Shown here: positions 6,829 to 15,209 of the stretch, piece by piece
Numbering within the stretch: the stretch's first letter is position 1
Layout of the letters: every line of letters starts with the position of its first letter
Assembly: GCA_965203685.1 (NCBI GenBank)
Contig: OZ241908.1
Coordinates: 3,410,001-3,474,000 of the forward strand
Origin: VXYL01 sp965203685
Lineage (GTDB): Bacteria > Pseudomonadota > Gammaproteobacteria > Pseudomonadales > Azotimanducaceae
Direction of reading: 5' to 3'
Length of the DNA stretch: 64,000 nt
Program-made: the position numbers and the translations under genes
Notes under the pieces: generated by a model
What the model saw: only the letters and a program-made list of their open reading frames with translations
Told to the model about the DNA's origin: nothing
Database searches by the model: none

Positions 6829-8733
6829 TCACGCCCCGTCCCCGCCGCGCTGCCGGCCGCCGGCTTCCAGGCGTTCCACGCACATCCCGCAGACCCGCCC
6901 GTCGCGCGGCGGGTCGAGGTCCGCCCCGTCCCGCGCCCCCGGCAGACCGAGCCCCCAGACCTTGCTCCCGCACACCGAGCACAGCGGCGCGTCGCGCCGG
7001 GCCCGCTCGATCTCCGCACGCCTTGCGTCGTCCCCCGCCCGCGCCGCGGCCTCGCGGACCTTGGCCGCCGTACGCGCCGCCTCCTCCAGCGCACGGTCGA
7101 CGGCCTCGTCCTCGGCACGCCGCACGGCGGCCTGGAGGATCGGCTGCGCGTAGCGCACCATGCGCACGCGCGGCCACTCCACCTCGCCCTCGCGGTCCAG
7201 CTTCCCGGACAGCACCTCGGCCACGTAGGGGAGCACGGGCAGCAGCGCGTCCGCCCGTTCCCCGACCTCCGCCACGAACTCCGCGACCAGCATGGGCCGC
7301 CCCTTGTCCGGGCCGACGGGCACGACCTCCGACGCGACCGCCTCGCGCATGGCCGTGTACCGCCGCCGCACCGCCGCCGCCACGCCCTCCGCCGCCCCGG
7401 TCCCGGATTCGGGACCCTGCCCCGCCGACGCGTCTCCTCTCGTCCCGGAGCCCGGACGCCGGTCTTCGGACGCGTCCCGCGCGTCGGCCTCCGCAACGTC
7501 CTCGGTCGGCACGCCGGCCTCCACCGCGCCGCCCGTCTCCAGGCGCGCGGCCTCCTGCTGCTCGTTCGCGACGGCCGCCGCCCGGTCCACCGCCGCCCGG
7601 GCCGTCCCGAACCCCGTGTCAAGCCGCGCCCGCCCGGCGGCGGTGGCCTCGCCGCCGCCCTCGGCCGCCGCGCGGCCCCGTGCGCGACCGCCGCCGTCGC
7701 GCCCGAACTCCCCGGAAGCGGTCGACGTCGGGCCGTCCGCACCGGCGCGCACGGCTCCGCCGTCCCCGCTCAAGCCGGCGGCCCGCGCCTCCCGGCCCCC
7801 GCCTTCGGCCTCGGCGCGCCAGACCGCGCGGCCGCCGGGATCGACGTCGGCCGCCGCCGCGGCCGTGCCGTCGTCGCCGCGGGCCTCGACCTTCACGGTC
7901 GACGAAGCTCCGTCGGCGGCGATCTCGACCGACGCCTCGCCTCGACCGGACCGGCCCTTGCTTCCGCCGGCGGCCTCCCGCGCCAGTTCGGCGATCCGCC
8001 GCGCACCGTCGGTCGGGTCCACCCCGGGCGCGGCCAGGCCGTCCCCGAACTCCTCGCCGAGATACCACCACGTCTTGCCGTCCGCCTGCCGCTGGCGCAC
8101 GACGAGGCCGTGCACCTCGAGCACGACGACGGCGGCCCGGAACACCTCCTTGCTGCCCACCGCGGCGAGCTGCATCAGCATGCCGCGGTTCAGCTTGCAG
8201 ACCATCGAGCGGTCCCCGGCGTACTGCGCCATCGCCCCCAGCAGACTCGCGCTCGCCCACGACAGGCGGTACACCAGGCGGCACTCCGACACCCGCTGCC
8301 AGCGCGTCAACGGCCGGATCGGCCCGGACCGGCACTCCGACAGCCGCCGGTAGCCGCCGACCCGCCCGCCCCGCTCGGCGGCCACGTCCGCCACCGACCG
8401 CGCTCCGCCGCGCTTCTCCCAGTCCCGCACGGTCGCCGCGACCTCGACGGTCCATTCCGCGGCCCGCGCGCCGTCCCAGCCCTCCTCGTCCTGCAGGGCC
8501 GCCGCCAGCGCGGTCGTCAGCGTGGCCAGGACGCCCGCAACGTCCCCCTTGCCGACCAGCAGGCAGCTCGCGGCATCCACCCGGCCGCGTTCGTGCAGGC
8601 GCGAGGCCACGTCCTGCCAGAAGGCCAGGACCGCCGCGCCGCCCTTCCCGCCGCGTTGCAGCCGCCGCTGTACGACCTCGCGCATGCGCAGGACCGCCTC
8701 CGGCCCCGCGTCCTCTCCGTCCTTCGCGCCCAT
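6829..8733 (-). CDS. Putative DNA-binding protein with winged helix and zinc ribbon
   Basis: A 634-residue protein of unknown function in three parts. The helical N-terminus ends in a likely winged-helix at about 160-225 (LNRGMLMQLAAVGSKEVF, then a HGLVVRQRQADGKTWWYL wing). Residues 235-480 are a very long Gly/Ala/Asp/Glu/Arg-rich linker, almost certainly disordered. The C-terminus has a helical region and then two CxxC pairs, CSVCGSK and CGMC, about 27 residues apart, as in a zinc ribbon. The combination suggests a replication-initiator-like or regulatory DNA-binding protein of the element. I cannot assign it to a named Rep family. It starts 61 bp after the third recombinase, on the same strand, and ends before a clear terminator. 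Confidence 0.65.
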   Translation of the reverse strand: MGAKDGEDAGPEAVLRMREVVQRRLQRGGKGGAAVLAFWQDVASRLHERGRVDAASCLLVGKGDVAGVLATLTTALAAALQDEEGWDGARAAEWTVEVAATVRDWEKRGGARSVADVAAERGGRVGGYRRLSECRSGPIRPLTRWQRVSECRLVYRLSWASASLLGAMAQYAGDRSMVCKLNRGMLMQLAAVGSKEVFRAAVVVLEVHGLVVRQRQADGKTWWYLGEEFGDGLAAPGVDPTDGARRIAELAREAAGGSKGRSGRGEASVEIAADGASSTVKVEARGDDGTAAAAADVDPGGRAVWRAEAEGGGREARAAGLSGDGGAVRAGADGPTSTASGEFGRDGGGRARGRAAAEGGGEATAAGRARLDTGFGTARAAVDRAAAVANEQQEAARLETGGAVEAGVPTEDVAEADARDASEDRRPGSGTRGDASAGQGPESGTGAAEGVAAAVRRRYTAMREAVASEVVPVGPDKGRPMLVAEFVAEVGERADALLPVLPYVAEVLSGKLDREGEVEWPRVRMVRYAQPILQAAVRRAEDEAVDRALEEAARTAAKVREAAARAGDDARRAEIERARRDAPLCSVCGSKVWGLGLPGARDGADLDPPRDGRVCGMCVERLEAGGRQRGGDGA

Positions 8734-8794
8734 CCCTACGCCTCCGCCCGCGAGGGCATCGGGGGCGGCGGTCCGTGCCGCCCCGCCCGGGCTG

Positions 8795-9787
8795 CTACAG
8801 CAGGCCTTTCCCGGGGTGCTCCAGCCGCTGTCTCACATCGCGGATGTAGATCTCCAGCATGCGCATCGAGCTGTGGCGCATGTGTTCCCGGATCGCGAGC
8901 GGCGGCGTGCCAGCCACGTAGGCCGACGTCGCGAATCCCGCCCGCAGCGAGTGGCTCGAGAACTTCCTCGCATCGAGCTCCGGCACGACCTGCCGCAGAC
9001 ACCGCCGCACCAGGCCCGTAACCGAACCGGTCCGGAGCCTGAAGACCGAATCCTCGGGTCCGGTCGGCAGCCCTCGGTCCCGCATCGCCGCCCCCCAGGC
9101 GAACAGCAGCCGGTGGGGACAGACGTCCCGCTCGCCGCCGGGGGCCACCGACACCTCCACCGGCCCGACGGCGGCCTTCGACTTCCGCAACCGGACGACC
9201 AGGAACTCCCCGGCGATCCAGATGTCGCTCCAACGCAGCGCGACGATCTCCGACTCGCGCAATGCGCCCCCGAATCCCAGCGTCAGAAGGCTCCGGTCGC
9301 GCGGCGTGCGCCGGACGTCGGGCAACCCGCGCACGATCGTCCGCACCAGCTCGTCGGTCAGCGGCTTCGCCCGGCGCACGTCCCGGGCCCGGCTCTTCAT
9401 GAGTCCGCGCCGAACGCCGTCCAAGGCCGGGCCTTCCGGCGCCGCCATGCCGTGGGCCTGGTAGCCCATCCGCACTCCGGTGTACCGCGCCCTGACGCCC
9501 GCAACGCTCAGACCGCCGTCCGCCAGGAAGTTCGCCAGGTCCACTTCCCCCGCGCCGGCGGGCTCCAGGCCGCGCGCCCGAAGCCAGCCGCACCAGTTGT
9601 TCCAGTGCCAGCCGTACATGAACCGCGTCCCTTCGCTCCACTGGCTCGCGTACGCCGCGGCGGCCGCGGACGACAATCCGCCGACGCGCTCGGCGTCGTC
9701 GTGCTTCCCGCACGCCACGGCCCCCTTCCGCACCGCCAACTCGCGCACCACACCATCCAGGGCGTTCGCCCCGCTCTTCTTCTTCAT
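8795..9787 (-). CDS. Tyrosine recombinase/integrase, third of the element
   Basis: A 330-residue site-specific recombinase with the complete catalytic set: Arg177 in GALRESEIVALRW, Lys202 or Lys204 in the beta-hairpin, His279 and Arg282 in SSHSLRAGF, His305, and Tyr314 in MLEIYIRD. An N-terminal SAM-like domain covers about 40-130. It belongs to the general phage_integrase family and is only distantly related to the pair at 426-2584. The ATG at 9787 is preferred because GGAG lies 9 bp before it; the frame upstream of it is unsupported. It is the first gene of a two-gene unit with the winged-helix protein. Nested inverted repeats lie about 450-590 bp upstream. Confidence 0.88.
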   Translation of the reverse strand: MKKKSGANALDGVVRELAVRKGAVACGKHDDAERVGGLSSAAAAAYASQWSEGTRFMYGWHWNNWCGWLRARGLEPAGAGEVDLANFLADGGLSVAGVRARYTGVRMGYQAHGMAAPEGPALDGVRRGLMKSRARDVRRAKPLTDELVRTIVRGLPDVRRTPRDRSLLTLGFGGALRESEIVALRWSDIWIAGEFLVVRLRKSKAAVGPVEVSVAPGGERDVCPHRLLFAWGAAMRDRGLPTGPEDSVFRLRTGSVTGLVRRCLRQVVPELDARKFSSHSLRAGFATSAYVAGTPPLAIREHMRHSSMRMLEIYIRDVRQRLEHPGKGLL

Positions 9788-10878
9788 TGAAACTAACTCC
9801 AAATCGACGCCACGACAGCGCCGCGCTACCCGCCTCGCACAACGTGCAGACGCCCGACACCAACCCTGCGCCGGCCCGGACCTCTCGGCCCGGACCTTCC
9901 GCAGCCCCCGCCTTGGCAATTGAATTCCACGGCCAACCAGCTTTGACCGGCCGCGCCAAACCGGCTCCTTGGGAACCGGCCGATCCACCCGGATCGGCGA
10001 CGCGTACGCTACCCGCTGGCGAGACTCCCCCGGAAGGTCCCGAGGCCCCGTTTTTTCGACACGGAAGTCGCCCCGGTCGCGGCAACGCGGCGCGCCGCCC
10101 GACCTGTCCGTGCAGCTCTGCCGGAACGCGTCCGGGCTCGACGCCGTCCGCGTCCTTCTTCGCCGGGGATCGGGACGCCGGCCGTATCCTGCGGCGTCTT
10201 GGCCGACGGGCACGATACGCCTCGCGCAACGCCACGTGATACTTTGTGTAACAAACTGTCCGGCGGGCGAGCCGGTTAATCAACACCTTTTGGGGCGTTC
10301 TCGGCCAGAATGTAACCAGATTACACACAACGGCCCCCTGTGCCGCCCCCCAAGGGCGGTCCTCAACGCCCCAAAGTGCGTAGACTCGAAACACTGCGCC
10401 ACGAACGCGGCGCTCCAGCGACTTAGGACCCCGCGGACCTCTGCCTCCACCGCCTATAGGCCTCTTCACTGCTATTGCGAACCAGACGCCCCCAAGATCC
10501 TCGTCTGCCCCGGTCAAGAACGCGTAGCAGGCCGACTCTAGGGTGTCCGAAAGAGCGGGAAGCCGCCGGCTCGCGGCCGGCGAACGCGACACGTAGGGAG
10601 CCCATGTAGATCATGAACGCGTCCATAGCGCGCATGCATTGGGCCACCGACATTCCTGGTGTGTACCCGACCACATGCTTCTCGAAAACAGGGTAGTAGC
10701 TCCGCACACCTCGACGAACGGCGACCCGGACCGAACCAGCGTCTCCTCCGTCTCGGAGCCGATGCGAAGTACCAGCCGAGTGACTCGAGCTGGAACGCCC
10801 CGACAACCCCGGATCGGCACCGGTCACGACGTGCCACTCCGACCGTTCGGCCGGACCCGTCCGTACGCTGCAAATCTC
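9788..10878. other. Intergenic region with nested inverted repeats
   Basis: About 1.1 kb with no well-supported gene. Positions 10243-10375 hold a cluster of dyads (listed separately). An open minus-strand frame at 10423-10827 has one protein-like stretch (HVVGYTPGMSVAQCMRAMDA) but no domain or ribosome site, so it may be a gene remnant. The segment is less GC-rich than the neighbouring genes near 10240-10330. Confidence 0.45.
10243..10375. repeat. Nested inverted repeats upstream of recombinase
   Basis: The outer pair is TTTGGGGCGTT (10289-10299) and AACGCCCCAAA (10365-10375), an exact 11-bp inverted repeat. Inside it lie a TGTAA-N5-TTACA dyad (10311-10325) and a CCGCCC-N5-GGGCGG hairpin (10343-10359). 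Just outside is TTTGT-GTA-ACAAA (10243-10255), which shares TGTGTAA with the inner dyad's flank. The arrangement resembles recombinase arm-type and core-type sites, or a densely regulated promoter. It lies on the 5' side of the third recombinase gene. Confidence 0.5.
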
Positions 10879-11610
10879 TCAGGCGTCCGCGTACCGGGTC
10901 GAACCAAGACTCCAGACCTTGCGCGCCAGATCCTCCCGCTTCCCGGGTTCGACGCTCCTGCCTTCCTCCACGCACTCCGCTTGAAGTCGCCGCCAGAAGG
11001 ACACGACCCTGAATGCCGTCACCGGTTCGCCCTCCCACTCGTTTTCAGCCTCGTACGGATCCTGATTGTCGGCGATCACCAGCGCGCCGCGGACAGGCAC
11101 GTCACGCTCGTCCAACTGTCTGCGAACCCGCTCGACGTTTGCCGCCGTCTGTCTCAGTGCATCCCTGAACGCTGGCTTGGAGAGCCATGCCGCCTTCGTC
11201 TCAACCACCCACACGCCTGCCGGAGTCAGGACGACGTGATCCACGTTGCCGGCCCCGCCCAGCGCCTCCTTCACGTCGTGAGCGAACGCGCACCCCGGGA
11301 GCACAAGCGCGTGTTCGATCCGGTCGCCGACGCGCCTTTCCGCAGCAAGACCCCGTCCCCAAGTGGACTGCGCGCGCCGCACGACCAGCACTCCCAAACC
11401 GATTGCCAATCCCGCCACGCACAGAAAACCCAGAAAGGACCACCACGGGTTCTCACGCACAGCGACCCCGATCGGCGAAGTTCCACCGACGACGAGCCCG
11501 CATGCGAAACCAACCACCGCCGCCACAACCGTCATAGCCCACGCAGCGCGGCCAAACAACTCCCCAAGCAGCCAGCCGCCAGCCACGTTCTTTCGCCCTT
11601 TCACCCGCAT
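10879..11610 (-). CDS. Membrane-anchored NERD-domain protein
   Basis: A 243-residue protein with two membrane helices (about 22-43 and 57-78) followed by a nuclease-related (NERD) domain. The domain signature GNVDHVVLTPAGVWVVETK is present, with Asp124, Glu137 and Lys139 matching the conserved restriction-endonuclease-like residues. NERD proteins are thought to act on nucleic acids, and the active face should be cytosolic. The start at 11610 is chosen for the GAGGAG six bases upstream; the longer frame adds an unlikely N-terminus. It lies alone at the right end of the mobile region. A defence or DNA-processing role is inference. Confidence 0.75.
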   Translation of the reverse strand: MRVKGRKNVAGGWLLGELFGRAAWAMTVVAAVVGFACGLVVGGTSPIGVAVRENPWWSFLGFLCVAGLAIGLGVLVVRRAQSTWGRGLAAERRVGDRIEHALVLPGCAFAHDVKEALGGAGNVDHVVLTPAGVWVVETKAAWLSKPAFRDALRQTAANVERVRRQLDERDVPVRGALVIADNQDPYEAENEWEGEPVTAFRVVSFWRRLQAECVEEGRSVEPGKREDLARKVWSLGSTRYADA

Positions 11611-11794
11611 CCGATGCTCCTCACTAAGCGACGCACAGAAACATAGCGCGTGTGCCAGGAACTCGCGACCCAGCGATGCGCGGTAGTCTGCGGAGCCGTG
11701 TCGCGCGCCCCTCAGCCGCACCTTTGCGGCCTTGTGACACGGAGTCAGCCAGTCGGGTACGGCCGAACCGCCTGAGCGGCGAAACTCGTCTGGA

Positions 11795-12004
11795 CTACTG
11801 GATCATACGGGGATGGCGCGTTCGCCGGATGAGGACAATGCTGACGGCCACAATGATGACGAATCCCACGATCACCACCCCCGCCGCCAGGATCGCGATG
11901 GCCAGCAAGTGGCCGGTCGCCCACAGAACCGCGCCAACGACCCACGCCAGTCCGAGTACAGCGAGCCAGACCTTAACGATGCGCCACCACTGCTGGTCGT
12001 TCAT
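11795..12004 (-). CDS. Small two-helix membrane protein
   Basis: A 69-residue protein with two hydrophobic helices (about 10-32 and 36-59) and a basic C-terminus (RRTRHPR). The N-terminus MNDQQWWRIVKVW is amphipathic. No family was recognised. There is no clear ribosome site, but the membrane-protein pattern over the whole length makes a real gene likely. Confidence 0.5.
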   Translation of the reverse strand: MNDQQWWRIVKVWLAVLGLAWVVGAVLWATGHLLAIAILAAGVVIVGFVIIVAVSIVLIRRTRHPRMIQ

Positions 12005-12179
12005 GACGACGCACGCCCCGTTGGCCTGTCAGAACCGGTCCCAGCACCCGAGCCGATCTCTGCTTCGTCAACGCAACTCGGAGGAGAACCCTCTCTCGTG
12101 GACGCAATGTGGTTCGAGCCATTCGCGCCTCCGTACCGGTGCAACGTGAAAGGACACATTCGCTCAGCGATCCGTTGAG

Positions 12180-12709
12180 CTACCCCAGGAGCCATTCGAG
12201 CAGCACGTCGAGCGACACGTCGACTCCCTCGTCGATTACGGCTCCCACGACGTCATTGTCCTTGTCGTCGTCATTGTCAGGTACGTGATCTCCGCGGCCC
12301 TCGCTGGGAGACTCGGCGTACAACCTCTCGATCAGGCGGTCCAAGTGTTGACTGTAGTTCCCGCCTGGGTGCCGATCCATCGTCACGGTCCCAACCGAAC
12401 TCTTCGAAGGCACTCTAGCACGTCGAAGCGCCCGCGTAGCCAGCGGCTCGACGATGGCCGATGCAGCGCCCGCACCGTCGCCGATGACGCCGTGGCTACC
12501 GACCATGACGTCACGCCGACGCCGCCTGTCGGTCTTCGCCTAAGAGGCGGGACACCAACATCGCCGCCCGCAAGCTTGTATGCGGCCAGGCCCAGAGGCG
12601 TGCTCCGCAGAACCCGGGTCATCGGCCCGTCGGCACCATTTCCTACGACCGGGTGTTCGGATCCTCCCCGCTCAATGTACGCATCGCCGTACGGGCTTCC
12701 AACCGCCAT
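12180..12709 (-). pseudogene. Possible frameshifted hypothetical gene
   Basis: Two protein-like frames follow each other on the minus strand: 12709 down to about 12500 (MAVGSPYGDAYIERGGSEHP) and 12506 down to 12180, ending with an acidic tail (SLDVLLEWLLG). A single frameshift near 12500 would join them into roughly 170 codons. Alternatively only the last 66 codons, starting at the ATG at 12380, are a gene. No family was recognised in either part. Confidence 0.25.
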
Positions 12710-12787
12710 GCGTTAGTCTTCATCCGATCGTGCCAGTCGGCAGTCCATGGCAAGTTTTGGCCCAATGCCTGAAGCCAGGTCACCGGA

Positions 12788-13819
12788 ATGAACAAAGCTG
12801 AAAACACATCCGCCGACCCGGGCACCTTCCTCCGAGCCGTCCGGGAAGCCATCGATGGCAAGACCAAGCCCGTCGGAGCCCTCGGCCGGCTGGAAGCCTT
12901 GGCGGCGCAGATCGCCCTGGTACAGCAGACCCTGGAACCCACGGCCGAAAGCTGCCGGCTGACGGTGTTCGCTGCCGACCACGGCATCGCGCAAGCCGGC
13001 GTATCCGCCTATCCCCAGGAAGTGACCCGGCAGATGCTGCAGAACTTCCTCGCCGGAGGCGCTGCCGCCAACGTCATGGCCGGGGCGCTCGGCGTGGAAT
13101 TCGTCCTGGTCGATGCCGGCGTACGGGGCCCGGCCCTCGAGGCGCCCGGGCTTGTTTCGGCCCGCATCGGCAATGGCACGCAAAACTCGGTCGAACGGCC
13201 GGCCATGTCGAGACCCCAATGCCGCCGCGCGTTAAACAAGGGCCAGGCCATCGGCGGCGAACCGGGTCACGATGCAGCCTGCTACGGCGAGATGGGTATT
13301 GGCAATACGTCGTCGGCGAGCCTCGTTGCAGCCAAGCTGCTCGGTCTGCCGGTCGGCCGCCTTGCCGGACGGGGCACGGGCTTGGACGACGACGGCCTCG
13401 CGAGGAAGGTACGCATCCTGAAGACGGCCGCGGCACGAACTCCCGACGAACTGCAACCGGAAGATGCCCTGCGAGAATACGGCGGCTTTGAAACCGTCAT
13501 GCTGGCCGGCGCAATCATGGGGGCCGCGGAGGCGGGCAAGGTGGTGCTGATCGATGGCTTCATTGCCACCGTTTCCGCCTTGGCCGCACTGCACCTGATG
13601 CCCGATGCAGAGCCACACCTGGTGTTCGCGCATCGCTCGGCCGAACCGGGCCATACCGTCGTGCTGGACGCGATTGGGGCCGAGCCGCTGCTGGACCTGG
13701 ATCTCCGGCTAGGCGAAGGCACGGGCGCCCTGCTCGCCTGGCCGCTTGTGCAAGCCGCAGCCGCGGTATTGCGCGACATGGCGAGCTTCAGTTCCGCCCG
13801 GGTGAGCGAGAGGTCGTGA
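12788..13819 (+). CDS. cobT: Nicotinate-nucleotide-dimethylbenzimidazole phosphoribosyltransferase
   Basis: Makes alpha-ribazole phosphate from nicotinate mononucleotide and dimethylbenzimidazole for the lower ligand of cobalamin. The 343 residues match the family length. Typical motifs are GKTKPVGALGRLE near the N-terminus, FAADHGIAQAGVSAYP, the GIGNTSSASL loop, and RLGEGTGALL near the C-terminus, which carries the conserved catalytic Glu. It is the first gene of the cobT-cobS-cobC-cobO row, with 19 bp before cobS. No riboswitch is seen upstream, unlike btuB. Confidence 0.95.
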   Translation: MNKAENTSADPGTFLRAVREAIDGKTKPVGALGRLEALAAQIALVQQTLEPTAESCRLTVFAADHGIAQAGVSAYPQEVTRQMLQNFLAGGAAANVMAGALGVEFVLVDAGVRGPALEAPGLVSARIGNGTQNSVERPAMSRPQCRRALNKGQAIGGEPGHDAACYGEMGIGNTSSASLVAAKLLGLPVGRLAGRGTGLDDDGLARKVRILKTAAARTPDELQPEDALREYGGFETVMLAGAIMGAAEAGKVVLIDGFIATVSALAALHLMPDAEPHLVFAHRSAEPGHTVVLDAIGAEPLLDLDLRLGEGTGALLAWPLVQAAAAVLRDMASFSSARVSERS

Positions 13820-13838
13820 AACGCGTCGGCAGTAGCGC

Positions 13839-14642
13839 GTGAGGCACTCGGCCCGCAGCGAACTGCAGGCATTCGCGGTCGCCGTGCAGTTCCTCACCCG
13901 GCTGCCGACACCGGCCGGGGTCGAGTTCAGCCCCGCATCCCTCGCTGCCTCGGTGCGCTATCACCCACTGGTCGGCACCCTCATCGGCGGCTTCTGTGCG
14001 GCCGTCTTCTGGCTGGCCGACATCGCCCTGCCTAGCACTGTGGCGTTACTGCTCGCGCTCGCAGCCGGGCTGGTGGTTACCGGCGCCTTGCACGAAGACG
14101 GGTTGGCCGACACCTTCGACGGGATCGGCGCGGCCTCGGACGGTGGCGGTGCTGAAGCCCACCGTGATCGCATGCTGGACGTCATGCGCGACAGCCGCCT
14201 CGGCACGTTCGGCGCCTTGGCCCTCGTCGTTGCCCTAGGGCTCAAGGTCGCCGCTCTCGCCGGACTCCCACCGCACGCCGTCTGTATTGGGCTGGTCGCC
14301 GGCCACGGCCTGTCCCGGCTGTCCTGCATCGCTGCCATGCAGACCAGCACCTACGTACGCGAAAGCGGTGTCGCCACACCGTTTGCACACCGACTGGGCC
14401 TGCCCGGCTGGCTCGTGGTGCTGTTGACCGGGCTGGTGCTGCTCGCCGGACTCCATCTAGCGCTCGGGCCGTTGACCGCGTCGCTCGGCCTTACCGGGCT
14501 CATCGCCGGACACGCGCTGATGCGCCTTGGCTTCGAGCGCAAGCTCGGCGGCTACACCGGCGATACCCTGGGCGCCGTTCAGCAGGCCAGCGAAATCGGG
14601 CTCTATGTCGGCGTCTGCGCCGGGATGGGCGCGTGGGCCTGA
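13839..14642 (+). CDS. cobS: Adenosylcobinamide-GDP ribazoletransferase
   Basis: Joins adenosylcobinamide-GDP to alpha-ribazole (phosphate) to give cobalamin, the last assembly step, in the inner membrane. A 267-residue integral membrane protein with the family signature LHEDGLADTFDG at about 85-96, the FLTRLPTP start and several hydrophobic helices. It uses a GTG start. The 3' end overlaps the cobC start by 10 bp, so the two are coupled. Confidence 0.93.
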   Translation: MRHSARSELQAFAVAVQFLTRLPTPAGVEFSPASLAASVRYHPLVGTLIGGFCAAVFWLADIALPSTVALLLALAAGLVVTGALHEDGLADTFDGIGAASDGGGAEAHRDRMLDVMRDSRLGTFGALALVVALGLKVAALAGLPPHAVCIGLVAGHGLSRLSCIAAMQTSTYVRESGVATPFAHRLGLPGWLVVLLTGLVLLAGLHLALGPLTASLGLTGLIAGHALMRLGFERKLGGYTGDTLGAVQQASEIGLYVGVCAGMGAWA

Positions 14643-15187
14643 TCCTCGTACGGCACACCCGGCCAGACGTGCCCGAGGGTATCTGCTACGGGCGCCTGGA
14701 CATCGGGGTTCTGGACACGTTCGCGGCTGAGGCAGCCGCAGTGCTTCGTGCCTTGCCGGAGGTGCGACGGGTGGTCTCGAGCCCCTTGCGCCGCTGCCGG
14801 GAACTGGCTGGTCACATCGCGAAAGCACGGGATCTGCCGCTGGATCAGGACGAACGCCTGACCGAGATGGACTTCGGTGCCTGGGAAGAACGCCCGTGGT
14901 CGGCGCTGCCGCGGCCGGAGCTCGATACCTGGGCCAAGGACTTCATGCACGCGAGGCCGCACGGCGGAGAAAGCGTCGCGATGGTGCAACGCCGTGTCGA
15001 TACAGCGCTCGCACACTGGCGGGCGCTGAACGAGCCGATCGCCATCGTCACCCACGGCGGCGTCATCAAGGCAGCCTGCTCGTACGGCGGCACCACGGTG
15101 CGGGATTTCGCGGTTTCGGTGGATTTTGGTGGCATCATGGCGCTCCCCGACCGCAACGGGTCCACACCGGGAGAGGACCATCACTGA
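14633..15187 (+). CDS. cobC: Alpha-ribazole phosphatase-type histidine phosphatase
   Basis: A 184-residue phosphoglycerate-mutase-like phosphatase expected to remove the phosphate from alpha-ribazole-5'-phosphate or cobalamin-5'-phosphate. The phospho-acceptor histidine is in LVRHTRPD at the N-terminus, and the second catalytic His is in IVTHGGVIK near 142. The GTG start lies inside the end of cobS. The function follows mainly from its place between cobS and cobO; the fold alone does not define the substrate. Confidence 0.88.
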   Translation: MGLILVRHTRPDVPEGICYGRLDIGVLDTFAAEAAAVLRALPEVRRVVSSPLRRCRELAGHIAKARDLPLDQDERLTEMDFGAWEERPWSALPRPELDTWAKDFMHARPHGGESVAMVQRRVDTALAHWRALNEPIAIVTHGGVIKAACSYGGTTVRDFAVSVDFGGIMALPDRNGSTPGEDHH

Positions 15188-15209
15188 CGCGAAAAGCCAT
15201 GCCGAGAAG

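Noticed and set aside
6633..8849. A 738-codon plus-strand frame opposite the winged-helix protein
   Set aside because: The sequence is Pro/Arg/Ala low complexity and is the antisense shadow of a gene with a domain structure and terminator.
10423..10827. A 134-codon minus-strand frame with a partly protein-like segment
   Set aside because: No domain, no ribosome site and overlapping frames of equal quality. It may be a remnant but cannot be supported as a gene.
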